DNA of 64,000 nucleotides from Bombyx mori (GCF_030269925.1 NC_085129.1:13073501-13137500); one strand, 5' to 3'; shown: positions 44,114 through 57,035, counted from the stretch's first letter. A program made the numbers and translations. The notes: generated by a model from the letters alone, not told the origin.

Positions 44114-44531
44114 ATTTAATAGTAAAAAATAATTCGTTGCAAAGTTATTCAAGATCTTTAAAGAAATAAGGCAAGCATTTGCATATAAATTGCACGTTTA
44201 CTTTTAATAATAATCATGTTGGTAAATTATCATTTTATCGGTACATTCTATGAAAAAAAAAAGACTTTTTCCAAACGTTTACGCCCCCTAATCGACTTGT
44301 AAGATTCAATATTATGGACATATTGCCCTAATAAATCTGTACGTCGATACTGACGACTCTCTATCGGGACTTCGGGAAATTGTTCAGATTTTTTACGAAA
44401 TAGGATAATAAATTTTTAAAGGCGATGGGTGGAACTCCAAGCTTTCTCAAGGTGTCAGCGTTGAGGCTAATGTAATCATTTGTGGATGTATATAAAGCTT
44501 AGATTATAGAAAATTATTGATTTAATCGATC
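44114..44531. other. No gene recognised
   Basis: Unrecognised AT-rich spacer. Confidence 0.5.
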
Positions 44532-44979
44532 TTTTTTTTTTTTTTTTATTGCTCAGCTGGGTGGACGAGCTCAAAGCCCACCTGATGTTAAGTGGTTACT
44601 GGAGCCCATAGACATCTACAACGTAAATGCGCCACACACCTTGAAATATAGTTCTAAGGTCTCAGTATAGTCACAACGGCTGCCCCACCCTTCAAACCGA
44701 AACGCATTACTGCTTCACGGCAGAAATAGGCGGGACGGTGGTACCTACCCGTGCGGACTCACAAGAGGTCCTACCACCAGTAATTACGCAAATTATAATT
44801 TTGCGGGTTTCATTTTTATTACACGATATTATTCCTTCACCGTGGAAGTCAATCGTGAACATTTGTTGAGTACGTATTTCATTAGAAAAATTGGTACCCG
44901 CCTGCGGGATTCGAACACCGGTGCATCGCTTCAACACGAATACACCGGACGTCTTATCCGTTAGGCCACGACGACTTCT
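44532..44979 (-). mobile_element. Bm1 SINE, full length, ttcaacac subfamily
   Basis: Complete minus-strand copy sharing the subfamily bases of 23147-23588. A short tandem repeat (agagact about three times) follows its head at 44978-45000. Confidence 0.96.
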
Positions 44980-45061
44980 AGAGACTAGAGACTAGAGACT
45001 TCATGCTAGAGTCAATAAAATGTATTCACTCTACGTTCTTTTTCTCTTACGCTCTTTTTTT

Positions 45062-45303
45062 ATTACTGATGGTAGGACCTCTTGTGAGTCCGTGCCGGTA
45101 GGTACCATCACCCTGCCTATTTCTGCCGTGAAGCAGTTAATGCGTTTCGGTTTGAAGGGTGGGGCAGCCATTGTAACTATACTGAGACTTTAGAACTTAT
45201 ATCTCAAGGTGGGTGGCGCATTTACGTTGTAAATGTCTATGGGCCCTAGTAACCACTTAACACCAGGTGGGCTGTGAGCTCGTCCACCCATCTAAGCAAT
45301 TTT
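45062..45303 (+). mobile_element. Bm1 SINE, body only
   Basis: Sense copy from tactgatggtaggacc to ctaagcaat, opposite in direction to 44532-44979 and about 80 bases away, so the two bodies can pair. Confidence 0.93.
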
Positions 45304-45527
45304 GTTTTTTTTTAAGTAATTTTTTTCGTAATTTAGTTGTGAAATTCATAATCAATTGATAATCTAGTTTTGAAAGGTTACTGAACCTCAAAGACACTAA
45401 CTAAAACATACCCTGATTTTTTGTAATGTAGAACTTAGAAATACAATAATATAGGCTTATTTTATTATGGTATTCATAGTACGTCTACGAGTTTGTATGT
45501 TTGTTGATGATCATATTATTATCATAT

Positions 45528-45675
45528 TGCCTATTTCTGAAGTGAAGCAGTAATGCGTTTCGGTTAGAACACGTGCTTAAAGCTAGGTGGCGGCATTTAC
45601 GTTGTTGATGTTTAAGAGCTTCGCTAACCACTTAACACCACGTCGCCCGTGTGCTCTTCCATCCATGCAAAAAAA
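45528..45675 (+). mobile_element. Decayed Bm1 SINE, 3' half
   Basis: From gcctatttctgaagtgaag through taaccacttaacaccac to atgcaaaaaaaa. Its central block is shortened. Confidence 0.75.
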
Positions 45676-45790
45676 AACGCTACAAAATAGCGTAATACTA
45701 GCGTATTTTGAAATGCGTCCATTTTTAAGTCGATTTATCTATAGCCTGGTCCTTTTTAGTTGGAAGGGATATCTCTGTTTGAAAGCTCGC

Positions 45791-45997
45791 AGCTTGGTGT
45801 TAAGTGGTTAGTGGAGCCCATAGACATCTTTAACGTAAATTGGCCACCCCTGTTGATATATAAGCTCTAAGGTCTCAGTTTTCCAGTACAACGGCAGCCC
45901 CAGCCTTCAAACCGAAACGCGTTACTGCTTCACGGCAGAAATAGGCGGGGCGGTGGTACCTACCCTTGCGGACTCACAAGAAGTCCTACCACCAGTG
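45791..45997 (-). mobile_element. Bm1 SINE, body only, tail missing
   Basis: Minus-strand body from cttggtgttaagtggttag to ctaccaccagtgag, with the last 30 bases and tail absent. Confidence 0.88.
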
Positions 45998-46396
45998 AGA
46001 TACCACTGGTAAGTTTTATCGTCTTCCTACACTAAAAGATAAATATTAGAACAGTAAGAGAGCTTCAACTAAGTCCGCGAGTAAAAATCTAATATCTCTT
46101 AGCATTAGTGTAATAGAGTAGATGTTAGATAAAATAACCTCGTAAAAACGTAGTCACTAAGTTGTTTCACGATGAAACTAAAGTCATTAGTGTCTTTGTA
46201 ATTTGTGCGGAACCGAGGAAGGTTTTATGTTCTGTAGCTTACATTAATGTAGTTTTTAGTGCCGAAGGAGTTTCCGTTATACAAAGACTTTCCTCGGTTC
46301 ACTATACAGGGTGTGTCGGAACGGTAAATCCAGAAAGTGGTAACCACGCTGGTGTTAGGCAGTGTTGAGTGATCATATGGTTACTGACCGATATCC

Positions 46397-46545
46397 TGTC
46401 TACGGCAAAGCAGTCGCGTGTTCCAGATTGAAAGGTCGAACAGCCGTCTAACCGTCAATTGAAAGTTCGACGTCTCAAGATAGACGGCAGAATTTACTTT
46501 GAACTTGGTAAATTCCTGTAGTCACGTAATGGCAGATGGATTATT
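46397..46545 (+). mobile_element. Very decayed Bm1
   Basis: Blocks like cggcaaagcagtcgcg, ttgaaaggtcgaacagccg and cgtctcaagatagacgg keep Bm1 order in sense, but identity is low. Confidence 0.45.
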
Positions 46546-47123
46546 AGCTCATACACTAATCAAAGACGATCGGGACAGAGCAAACCACAATAAATTCTGT
46601 TTCAAAGAAATATTCTGTACAATCAATAATATTTAAATATACTTTTTACGAAATAACTTAATGTTGAAAACAAATTAAAAGGGGCTTTAAATTAAAACAA
46701 TTAAGTATCAAATAAGCTTTCCCCTAAAAGCCAAGAAAATCAAATTAATTCATGTCTTAAAATACATACAATGTTTGGTAGTATCCCGAGGCTTTCATTC
46801 TCACAAAGTTTGCTCTGCAGCTACCATAGAATGTCGAATTAAAGCAGGACTGATTCTATTCATGAGAGTGTACAGTAAAAAGAAATTCTATCGAAAAATG
46901 GTGATTTCAGTCACCAGATATTCACAGGATTTGGTTTTGTAAGAAATAAGATAATCGATGACAACTAACGCTATGGGGCAAACTTCAACAGCAAGCAAAT
47001 TTAATTCTGATTTAAATAGTGCATTCTGTCAGTATTAAAATAACCCGATGACGAACTATCTGTTAATTGGTTACCTGGGACAATGGACATCATATAGTCA
47101 TAGTCGCCAAAGACCTTCAGACA
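46546..47123. other. No gene recognised
   Basis: AT-rich spacer before a LINE fragment. Confidence 0.5.
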
Positions 47124-47471
47124 TTTTTTTTTTATTGCCCTTGTAGGCAGACGAGCATACGGCCCACCTGATGGTGAGTGGTTACCGTCGCCCATGGACT
47201 TCAGCAATGCCAGGGGCAGAGCCAAGCCGCTGCCTACCGCTTAATACTCTCCACAAGCCTCGTTTGAAGAAGGACATGTCATAGCGCTCGGGAAACACCG
47301 TGGAAGGGAGCTCATTCCATAGCCGGATGGTACGTGGCAAAAAAGATCTCTGGAAACGCACTGTGGATGACCGCAGTGGCTCCAGGTAGTATGGATGAAC
47401 TCTATTCCGGTGGCGGGCGGTGCGATGGTAAAAACGAGATGCCGGTATCATCTCGAACAATTCCTCAGAGG
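47124..47471 (-). pseudogene. LINE ORF2 C-terminus plus tail (gcaata-A family)
   Basis: The minus-strand frame of about 92 codons reads MFEMIPASRFYHRTARHR, then FLPRTIRLWNELPSTVF, then FKRGLWRVLSGRQR, followed by the tail ending gggcaataaaaaaa. R-T-x-x-L-W-N-x-L-P near the C-terminus is widespread in LINE ORF2 proteins of the CR1/Jockey group. It is the most complete copy here and defines the family for the tails at 3878, 27558, 51489 and 54956 and the fragment at 63780. All catalytic domains are missing. Confidence 0.82.
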
Positions 47472-48157
47472 CATTAGATCAAGGCTTAATTAAATTTTTG
47501 TATTGGCTGTTCCCCCTTTAAAAACTGATTCAGAACCTACTGACAGAAATAGATGAAATGGCGGAACCCAATTTACAATGAGCTCTACCATTACTAATTT
47601 TGCATTTAAAAATCTTAATAAAAAATCTTAATAAATTAATAAAAAAAATTATAAGTTAGCACACTTAATTCACTAAAACAAAATTGTTTATGTCATTGTT
47701 TAATCCGCTGTTAATATTATATAATATTTTGTGTACGTGTTTGCTTAAAACAACGGTACCAGCTACATCATATAAATATCGAATGTTTGAGTTGCATTAT
47801 TCAGGAGTGCATCAGGAGTCCAACTTTTACTCACCATTGAAAATGTTGCTACAAAATTGACAAATTTACTCCTATAAAATGTTACTTAAATCTGCCATAT
47901 CTGTAAAATGGAGACATATTGTTGAAAGTGTGTTATGGATTTGCGATCGAAGGTAGTGAAGGAACGATTAAGAAGATGAAGAAGAATTTAGCGGAGTTCT
48001 TATCATTTGTAAATAATTATGACTTTTCTCAATCTAGTTAAAGGTACTGTAATTATTCGTAATTGTTGATGAAAATCTACATAGTGATTTGCCGTGCTCT
48101 TGATATTCTCGGAGTCCAAGAACGCTAGCAAGTCCACTATCGAAACTGAATCTAAGC
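47472..48157. other. No gene recognised
   Basis: Possible very old Bm1 words at 47525-47590; otherwise nothing recognisable. Confidence 0.45.
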
Positions 48158-48400
48158 TTTTTTTTTATTGCTCAGATGGGTGGACGAACTCACAGCCCAC
48201 CCGGTGTTATGTGGTTGCTGGAGCCCATAGACATCTACAACGTAAATGCGCCACCCACCTTGAGATAAGTTCTAAGGTCTCAGTATAGTTACAACGGCTG
48301 CCCCACCCTTCAAACCGAAACGCATTACTGCTTCACGGCAGAAATAGGCAGGGTGGTGGTACCTACTCGTGCGGACTCAGAAGAGGTCCTACCCCCAGTC
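48158..48400 (-). mobile_element. Bm1 SINE, body only
   Basis: Minus-strand copy from attgctcagatgggtggac to ctacccccagt, with no head. Confidence 0.93.
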
Positions 48401-48447
48401 AAGCTGATAAAAATACAACAAAATGTTTTATATTTCAATTTTCATCT

Positions 48448-48678
48448 TCATAGAATGTCATGATTGAAGAAACACCACGCCTCCTTGAACGCTACAGCGT
48501 AATGGATGTCTAAACAGAGCCCCCGAAAATCTGTATTAAAATTTTCTTCGAACGGCAGATAAATTAGTTTGTTATTCAGAACACGAGCCCATGGATTTAG
48601 AGGCAATTCCCTTTTTGATCTCTCCCTGTGCAAACAACAGGACTCCGTCACGCAGGCAGATGGGGCCTGTCTTTGCAT
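48448..48678 (-). other. 76-codon ORF in a GC-richer patch, unknown
   Basis: The frame starts MQRQAPSACVTESCC and ends AWCFFNHDIL. Base composition is less AT-rich than the neighbourhood and the peptide is not low-complexity, with five cysteines. There is no splice context, promoter or recognised family. It may be a fragment of a gene or repeat; weak evidence. Confidence 0.2.
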
Positions 48679-51488
48679 AAAATATTAGGTGAGCCCAGAA
48701 CGTCACCACTAGTTCGGAATATACGGGCGCTGAATTGTACGAAAACAGCTGCTATTCCGTAAAGAAAATATATTTTTTCTCTAAGAAAAAAAAAATCATA
48801 ACTATAATAATATGCATGTTCATTTATCAGTGTTGGTCAATAAATCTGAATAGATTGACGAATTAAAATATTTATCAAAATAAATAACATAAATTATTTG
48901 TTTGTCTTAACGTAATTATGTGGTTAAAATAGCGGGATATCAATAAATCGTAATTATAAATAATTTCTAATTATTAGTGTTCGAAGAAAAATGTATTATT
49001 TATTATTAAATTAATGAAATTAAATCAAATTCTGTCGCTGTACTATCTTGATTTTTATTTGTTACTTACTGATTGTATATTAATTTATACTGTAAACTCT
49101 TTACAACATAACATAAGATAATATTTTTACTTTATTAGCGTAATTAAGCTCTCTATGTTTTCGTCTTTTGAGTCGCAAACGACCACTATTTAGAGATCTG
49201 TCCTTCTTCTATTCCGTTAAATAAGCCTCAAGTTAAAGGATTTAACATTCACGTTGTAAAGTTCAAAGTAAAATGGATTTCGTGTATAAGTTAATAGATG
49301 TGATATTTAAATGATTTTAACTTTCTTCACGCAGCGCTGTATACATTTTCTGAACCCAACTTATTTAGTTGCAAATGATTCCAAGAAAATATTCTGGGTT
49401 TTCAAACAAAGTACAAGGCTTTCTCGAGTCTTAATTAAGACTAGAGATTTTCGCATTAAATTTCACGTTTATTAGTTTTTTTTTACAATTTCAAACATTT
49501 AAAATACATTGAAGTGGTGGCGGAAGTTAACTAATATTCACATCACATGTTTTGACAACCATAAGAATGCTTCGTTTAATATAATGATTCTCCAATAAAA
49601 ACTATAACAAATTCTTTTGATTCTCATTATTTTTACAAAAACACATAAGCGATTGAGGTTATGAGATTACTAAGGCATCATCGTCTTTTAACAGTTTTCG
49701 ATCGGAGTCATTATATTTGTGAAATATATTTGGTTTTTGATGTCTGAGCGTAGAGTCTTTTTCTAATTTTAAAGGTGTTATGAATCGGAAAAAAAATTGG
49801 TTGAGTCTCAGTATGCGTTTAACTTTCACTCTATTTTTTACCTAACTTATTATTTTTCAACTGAATTATTTTAAAAACTCCGAGGATCCGGTAGTAAAGG
49901 CATCGCAACTTTGACCTATCTGTATAGTACCTTGAACTGAAATCAATGCCAAGGTAAGACTCCGAATACACAAGCATTTGGCCCTTAATAAATCTAGTTT
50001 CCTTTGGCGTTATTTGACAATGGATAAATTTATTGGGTGTTAAATGTGACTCGGGCGAGCGAATAAATTATAGCTGCAAAACACAGAGATCGAGATTACA
50101 CGTGTTTGGGATATTTTGAATATTAACAATGTGTTTATGTTACGCTACGTAATCGTGTGAGGAAACAACTTTATTCTGAATATTTTGCAAATGATGGGCC
50201 ATGTGGATAATCTTTATGGGCAGCTTTGGAAAGATTTCGAAAGGCGTTTAATATTTTTATCAAATTATCACGTAGACGTGGACCGTGTAAGACATAAAAT
50301 ATTGATGCTGATAGAAGCAGATTGATTGGATGTCGACAGAATTCCAAACTAATATCTTTTTAATTTTTAAAATACTTTGCATATACTCGTTCATCGGCTA
50401 TCTATCTAACCATAGGAATTAAAATGATCTTTTTTATGCAGGTATTCACTTAAATTCTATGGGTTCCAGTAACTTTAATGTATCAGGTGGGCTGTGTAAA
50501 TTCTTAATTTCAATGGCCTGTTACACTATTTTCAGCATTTCTTCTCGTTTTTTTGAAATCTCCGAAAAGCTGGCACTCATAGAACGTTTTTGGAGTCTTA
50601 TTGAAGAACCAAATAATATTTTTATTCTTTCGTCTTGTTTTAACTATTATTTTTATACGAATCACAAATTTGGGATTAACTCAACGTTTTACTCTCGTCT
50701 GAAGGTAATCTTAATGCACTCTTTTAGTTACATTATATTTTTTTAGTTACATTATCATGTCAGACATGTGTGATCATTTGTGTCTTTGTATATCGATTTA
50801 CTGATATATTTAATGAATTTGAAGTAATAATAAAAACCCCTCATAGTAAGTTCCATGTTGTAGTTTAATAAAAAAATAAAAATACAAAGCTTCTTCCACA
50901 TGACCGACCGGTGGTGGCGCAGCTTAAGTTAGAAAGTAATGGCATTGCGCCAAAGAATGTCTTTATTGCTCCCTGGAATCTACACTGCAGGAATTCAATA
51001 ATATGGCTGATCCAGTTAAAATATAACTGCTTATAGGAATATGTGGCGGGATTTAGGTCGATGTGTTAGCGTATTGACACTTGGGAAAACATTGTTCAGA
51101 GTTTTATGTAAATTAATGCGAGTATTTTGCTGGAATATGTATGATAAGAGAAGAAAAATGTTTTGTGAATTGTATTATATTTTCCCGGTTTCCTTATAAA
51201 ATTTATAATAATCTCTTAAATCGGAGGTTAAATTGTTCATTATTCAAGATGAATGTAGAATAATTATTACCTTAGTCGAAATAATTAAACCCGAATCGCA
51301 TGGTCCACCGCTTAGGGCAGCCATTTGGCCGAATTTTTTTCTTTGGAACGAAGTTCATCAACAAACTTTGTGGTAGACGTTAAGTGATAGGAATCGTCAC
51401 GTACCATTATTCTCCTGGTTGTTGTCTTAACCGTAAATATGTAACCTCTAAATACAGTAATGTAAAGGTTAGTATAGTAATGTACTTT
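48679..51488. other. 2.8 kb with no gene recognised
   Basis: AT-rich, ORFs below 100 codons. A short sense Bm1 scrap (tctatgggttccagtaac ... caggtgggctgtg) lies at 50440-50498 and forms the start of a 95-codon chance ORF. Confidence 0.5.
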
Positions 51489-51650
51489 TTATGTTGTTCT
51501 CTATTGCCTTGGCAGACAGACGAGCCAGTCTACGGCACACCTGATGGTGATTATCGTTTATGGACATTAGTAATCCAGGGATACAGCTAAGCCGCTTCTT
51601 ATCGCGAATAAGGAACATCAACCCTAATGGTGGCCTTCCAACCGCCCATT
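51489..51650 (-). mobile_element. LINE 3' tail, diverged (gcaata-A family)
   Basis: The stretch attgccttggcagacagacg, then cacacctgatggtga, then agctaagccgcttctta is the antisense order of the tail at 47124. Decayed, no A tail left. Confidence 0.7.
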
Positions 51651-51737
51651 TATTAGTCACCAACCGCAGCCTAACCACTTTACTACAATATCTCACAGTA
51701 TAATATATACTATACAATAAAGAAACTATAATACCGC

Positions 51738-51878
51738 AACTCACCTTGAGATATGAGAATTGATTTCCACTTATGTCATAATTATATTATAAGGGTTTCC
51801 CATCCTTTAAGCCAGAATACACGCAAGCCAGAACGGTTGCAGCCGAAAAAGACAGGATAGTGCAACCCACCCATAACC
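51738..51878 (-). mobile_element. Very decayed Bm1
   Basis: Words such as caccttgagatatgag, cccatcctttaagccag and agacaggatagtgcaaccc keep the minus-strand Bm1 order. Confidence 0.45.
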
Positions 51879-52524
51879 CCTCAATATTCCATGCTGATCA
51901 AAATTCCACATTTCAATCCAATTCAACAGTCCTCGTCAGGATTCTATTCTATGCATCATTTTACATAGAAACATTAATAGGTCTATCTGGACTGAGCCTA
52001 TGCGAGCAGCCCTATAGCGAGAGTTGCAAATTGCTAAAGTTTAATGTCATCTTTGGTTGTTGCGACGGGTAGCGGGAAAATTGTTGAACTGCCTTCCTTG
52101 TAATTAGCGGGGTTTATCTCGTGTACTTGATTGTTATCTGATTAATTAAGTTCGAGATCGGTTATAGACTGATATTGGTATGTACAATTGACACTTAGAA
52201 CTCACGCCTCACGGTGAGCCGCGATATTCATAACACGAAATCTATAGATTCTATGAATTAATGGATGATCTGGTATTGACTGGTCACCGGAATGACAGAT
52301 CGTTGACTTAATATTTGCAATGAGAAAATACCATTAGTCCCGTATCTTTGATTTGAAATATTGAGAATTATAATATTCGGGCCCATTGTAGTATAAAATT
52401 GATATCGGAGCCAATAGGCATCACAGTATGAATAATGCCATTCACTTTGAGACTCGTCATCGTCTTGAATGTACTGTATAATGGTGCTCCTACTCCTCAA
52501 ACTGGGATACATGATTGCTTCGCA
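51879..52524. other. No gene recognised
   Basis: ORFs of 70-84 codons without motifs. Confidence 0.45.
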
Positions 52525-52850
52525 CTAATCCCTCTTAATCCGTGCGTCGTGTTCCTCAGTGCGGAGGTCCATGACCTTTACTGAGCGCTCTGGTTAGAAC
52601 TATGTCCCTCCATTCCTTCCTGTCATCCGCGCAGTGGATAGCGACATTGATGTTGGAGTCCAAAATCGTCTTAATCTGCTCGGACCAGCGCATGGGACTA
52701 GGCGCGAAGACACCTAGTTCTTCCAGGATTGATGCGTTTGTCCGATGTGCCATCCAGGGAATCCGCAGCATTTTCCTCCAGCACCACATCTCAAACGCGT
52801 CGACACAACTTCGATTAGCCTTCTTTAGAGTCCATGTTATGTTAACGCAC
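52525..52850 (-). pseudogene. RTE polyprotein C-terminal fragment with internal deletion
   Basis: On the minus strand the frame reads EMWCWRKMLRIPWMAHRT and NASILEELGV, close to the EMWCWRRLLKIPWMAFRT of the 971-codon RTE. It then jumps to SPMRWSEQIKTIL and RKEWRDIVLTRAL, which belong further towards the C-terminus. An in-frame deletion has fused the two parts. It is a relative, not a copy, of 8407-11322. Confidence 0.85.
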
Positions 52851-54955
52851 TAATAGACAGGGTGATATTTAGCCGTGTGACTTGACATTATGTCATACCA
52901 CGTCAGTCAATGCTGATCGCAGTATCGCTGATAATATTGCTGTCCATTCTACGGTGAAGTCGCTTTTTGCCACATCCACAGAAAAGGATGGGGTGATGAT
53001 ATTATAGGCCATGTTATTTCAATACAACCCAAAATAATAGTAGCGATTTAAAAGTTCTCATACCATTTTGACTACCGGAGCGTTCACATAGACTATTACC
53101 CTACAGATCCTCCGACTTCGAATCTAATATTCATAATATAATTCAGGAATCCCAACCGCTCAATCCTGTTCGTGGTTAAGCAATAACGTTAATGGACGAT
53201 CCAGTTCAACGACCCGTAGAAGAAAGAACGTGACCAGAGAACTATCAGGTAACGAGTTCAGCTGAAACTACTTCCTTTGTTCTTGCCTGAAGTGAAATAA
53301 ATTGTAAGACTCGAGGTATTTCCTTATTCTTTTTGGTCGCGTCGGTCGCCTTAATTCTTTTAGTTTTCAAGTTTATTCAGTGCTTGTTATTTAATTTATT
53401 TCGCTGCGTAAGTAGGATTGTTTTTTTACAAAGATGGCTTTCAAACTCTTCAATGTATTGCGGTTATTTGAAGTTTCAAAGGTCTGATTATGTGTGCGCC
53501 CCGTCTTTGTATTTGTGACACAGCCATTAACAATAGGGACTCCGACTTCAAACATATTTGTTTTTAAGATATGAAATTTTACTAGGAGCGTGTAGGGATG
53601 AATAAATTCGCTAGTTTGAAACTTGTTAGTTTATCATTCAACTTCGAATTATTTTTAAAGCACTTAGTTTTTATGTTCTTTTTTATCGATAAAAGTATTT
53701 TTATTGGTCACTTCTGAGAGAAGACATCATGATTTTGCGACAAAATAAGACATCGTAAAAGATAAATGTACTTTTAGTTTTGTTGATTCATATCGTGTCC
53801 ATTTTAGGTGATATTTATATATTATTATTTACTGGCGATCCATTTAGAAATATGTCCCGTTAAATACATTATACTTTAATCGTTTGTTTTCGTTTTCATT
53901 AGAGAGACATGAGAACAAACTTTACAACACTATCTCAATGCTAAATCCCTCGACGCCATTTGTCTTAGTCGCCTGAACTTAAAGAGTTACTTTCTGAACT
54001 ATTTAAGTGCGAAACTAAGGAGCATTACTGTTTTGTTTGCTTTATGGTTTTACTGTTTTAATTAATTGTTTATTAGACATGCGGTGAAAATTACATTGTA
54101 ACTTAACCTTAACTTACTTAATTTCGTTATGGTTAATAGAAGTTGAAACATTTGAATCGCAGCCTTCAGTAATATTCGCATAATAAATCGTTCCGAATTC
54201 AAGGAAGTTTTTTTTCTGTATTATTCATCACGCCTAAATACATTTAAGATGCTTATGAGAAAAAAATCCCTGTGTCTGTTTGTTTTGTCTCCAAAACGGT
54301 ATTACCGTTTTTTTGACGGGAGTTTAATTGGTACCTATCTGATTTTATAAGAAGTAAATTAGTCTACTTTAATTTTAGAAAAATAATTAAGGTTCTCCCT
54401 CCACAAAGGCTCATTTGGATAGGGAATTATTACCAACCTCATATTAATATATGCTAGTACCAGATTAGGATAAGTACAACAAGACCTGAAAATCAAATCT
54501 TAACAAAGATACTGTGTTTTAGATATTTGCCCGGCATAGCGACGTTCCAGTCTCATTTGTAATATCTCAGCAATCCAATCCTTTTTCCTTTCAAAAATAG
54601 ACGTGGGAACTCGCTGTACCCCTACCACTGGTTACTAGGGGACGTCAAACACAGCCCTAAGTCATAAGCAGATTCATTTGAGTATCCGTGACTTTCTATA
54701 AGCTCGTTTAATTTGAATAATTTTAAAATATTTTTATTACAATGGTAGGGGTCACTGTACGCTATTTCGCAATACTCGTACCGCACTACCTCGATGCAGT
54801 TGTTTATGCAATCCAATGAATAATTCCAACAAAATGTCAGATTATGTTAATGCCGGGAATCCGTACCTTCGTTTCTCGATTCGTTTCGTGTTTACACTGA
54901 AAACGAACCGTTCAAGTGGTAATCGTGGATATTTTAGTTTTTAAATATAGAGTTT
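52851..54955. other. 2.1 kb with no gene recognised
   Basis: AT-rich, only short ORFs. No recognisable repeat apart from the gtagggatgaataaattcg word at about 53591 noted for 42321-43979. Confidence 0.5.
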
Positions 54956-55075
54956 TTTTAAGCCTACGATAGCAGACAGGCACACGACGCTGCTGATTGT
55001 GAGTCGCTGTTTTTGGTCATGGCTATTAACAATACCAGGTGCACAGGCTAAGCCGCTACCTAATGCTTTAAAGTC
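54956..55075 (-). mobile_element. LINE 3' tail, decayed (gcaata-A family)
   Basis: Degenerate blocks gcagacaggcacacgacg, gattgtgagtcg, ggtcatggctatt and aagccgctacctaatgc follow the order of the 47124 tail in antisense. Confidence 0.65.
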
Positions 55076-55245
55076 GGTATTCACATGATGCCACTGAGTG
55101 TGCAGTAGTTATATATGGATAATCATAATAATTGGGAACGGTCATCCGACCCCAATTTAGGATTCCTTGTGCATATAGAAAGAATAATATAATTCAAGAA
55201 TAATATAATTCAACATCAGAACAATATAGAAAGAATAATTCAATT

Positions 55246-55645
55246 TGTAGTGGCCTAAAGGATAAGACACCCGGTGCATTCATATCAAGCTATGCAACGG
55301 TGTTCGTATCCCGTAGGCGGGTACCAATTTTTCTAATGAAATATCGGTGAAGAAATAACATCGTGTAATAAAAATAAAAATTAACCCAGCAAAATTATAA
55401 TTTGCGTAATTACCGGTGGTAGGACCTCTTGTGAGTCCGCACGGGTAGGTACCACCTCCCCGCCTATTTCTACCGTGAAGCAGTAATGCGTTTCAGTTTG
55501 AAGGGTGGGGCAGCCGTTGTAACTACATTGAGACCTTAGAACTTATATCTCAAGGTGGGTGGCGCATTTACATTGTAGATATATATGTAACCACTAAACA
55601 CGAGGTGGGTTATGGGCTCGTCCGCCCATCTAACCAATAAAAAAA
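55246..55645 (+). mobile_element. Bm1 SINE with head, small deletions
   Basis: Sense copy with head (gtggcctaaaggataagaca), missing about 30 bases between taatgaaata and cggtgaagaaat, then hairpin, body and tail ctaaccaataaaaaaag. Confidence 0.93.
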
Positions 55646-55810
55646 GTTTGTAAAAGCTTTTATTTAAAAAGTACAAAAAATCTCAAGAGTACAAGTGTTG
55701 TGCAAATATGTATCCCCAATAGTTAAGCTAAGATTATTACAGCCCCTATAGTTAACATAAGAATAAAATTGTCTTACTAGTATAGTTACGCTCCCGGCCT
55801 CATCTGTGTG
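55646..55810. other. No gene recognised
   Basis: AT-rich spacer. Confidence 0.5.
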
Positions 55811-55818
55811 GACTACGC

Positions 55819-55847
55819 TTTATATGGCGCGGACTCGCTAGCTCAGT
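55819..55847 (+). promoter_or_regulatory. Possible TATA plus initiator pair
   Basis: A TATA-like tttatat (55819-55825) is followed by tcagt (55843-55847), the arthropod initiator, at close to normal spacing in a locally GC-richer stretch. No ORF or exon follows, so it may be coincidental or the start of a non-coding RNA. Confidence 0.25.
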
Positions 55848-56904
55848 CGAATGAAATTTAGTCGACATTCAAACTATCAACTTATCGAGTTTTGTGAATG
55901 CGTGAAACTATAGCAGACAGACGAAGTTAATTTTGTTTATTCACCGGCTATTTATTGTATAGTAACTTCTGACATTTTACAGTATAAACGTGAATTCCAA
56001 AGAGGTTTTGATGACGCTAGCTTAGGTTTACAGAACACAATTAAAATGAAATAAAACCTCTGAGTTTTTTTTTACAAATGAATCCTTAACTACTTTTGAA
56101 AAATAAATGAAAATCCGCATCGTACCTAGCTGCGGAGATTTATGTGAACCAACAAACAGATGTACAGAAAAGTATTGTTAAAATTACTGATTTAAAATTG
56201 TATTGATCCTCTTTGTTGACTCCTTTCCTATTTTATTACTTTTCTTCAATGTACAGACACACTGAATTCTAGTGTTATTTTATATGTATTGACGGCATAT
56301 TCTTCTTCAAAAGTTATTTCAAGCGAGCTCTTTGTAGGTGACCCACAGACCCTGGCACCTTCAAATGGGCCATCAGCGAGACCATTGCCAATTTTCATGA
56401 GCAACGGTAACCACTTACCACTAGACAGGTCTTATGTTAGCTATGATATCTTGAAACGATTGTCCTTAAAAAGTCTTTAATAAGCTTATTGGTTAAGCTT
56501 TCAAAAATAGGGTATTTAGAACTTAAGTTATTTAATCTGATTTCAATTTTAAAACAACATGAACATTATCTCCCGAGCAGTTAATAGACTACATATGCAA
56601 ATGCATGTCTTCGTAATTTAAGCTGTTATCAACTAGACGGGCAGCCGGTTCTAAATTTATGCGCGGGTAGGTAGCAGTTGTTAACGAATTAGCATGTGTT
56701 AAGCGAATTAATGCAGATTAGACCAGAATTAGAGGGAATTAAAAAAAAAACCTCAATTACGACTGGTGTTGAAGTGTAAGTGGAACGCGCTTGTCCTAAG
56801 TTGTTGTAAGTCTCTTTTTGTGACTAAAAGTGGGTAAACGAGTTTACCCAAACGCTTTAGTTGTAGTCAGAGCCTATGGTTTATTTTTATTTTTATATAA
56901 TATT
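55848..56904. other. No gene recognised
   Basis: A degenerate LINE-tail word (gcaacggtaaccacttacca) occurs at about 56402; otherwise unrecognised. Confidence 0.45.
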
Positions 56905-57035
56905 GCTTTTATTTATTTATTAGGCACACAATACACATTACAAGCTAAAAAAGAAAATACACACAAAAACAAGAAGTAAAAAATTTGACCTGTAACAAAA
57001 GCCATAAGCCAAGTTACAGGCCAAACAATTTGGCC
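56905..57035 (-). mobile_element. Possible LINE 3' end with TTTA tail
   Basis: The stretch tttatttatttattaggcac looks like the complement of a LINE 3' end with an AATA-type repeat. It is too short to classify and meets a palindrome at 57013-57041. Confidence 0.35.
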
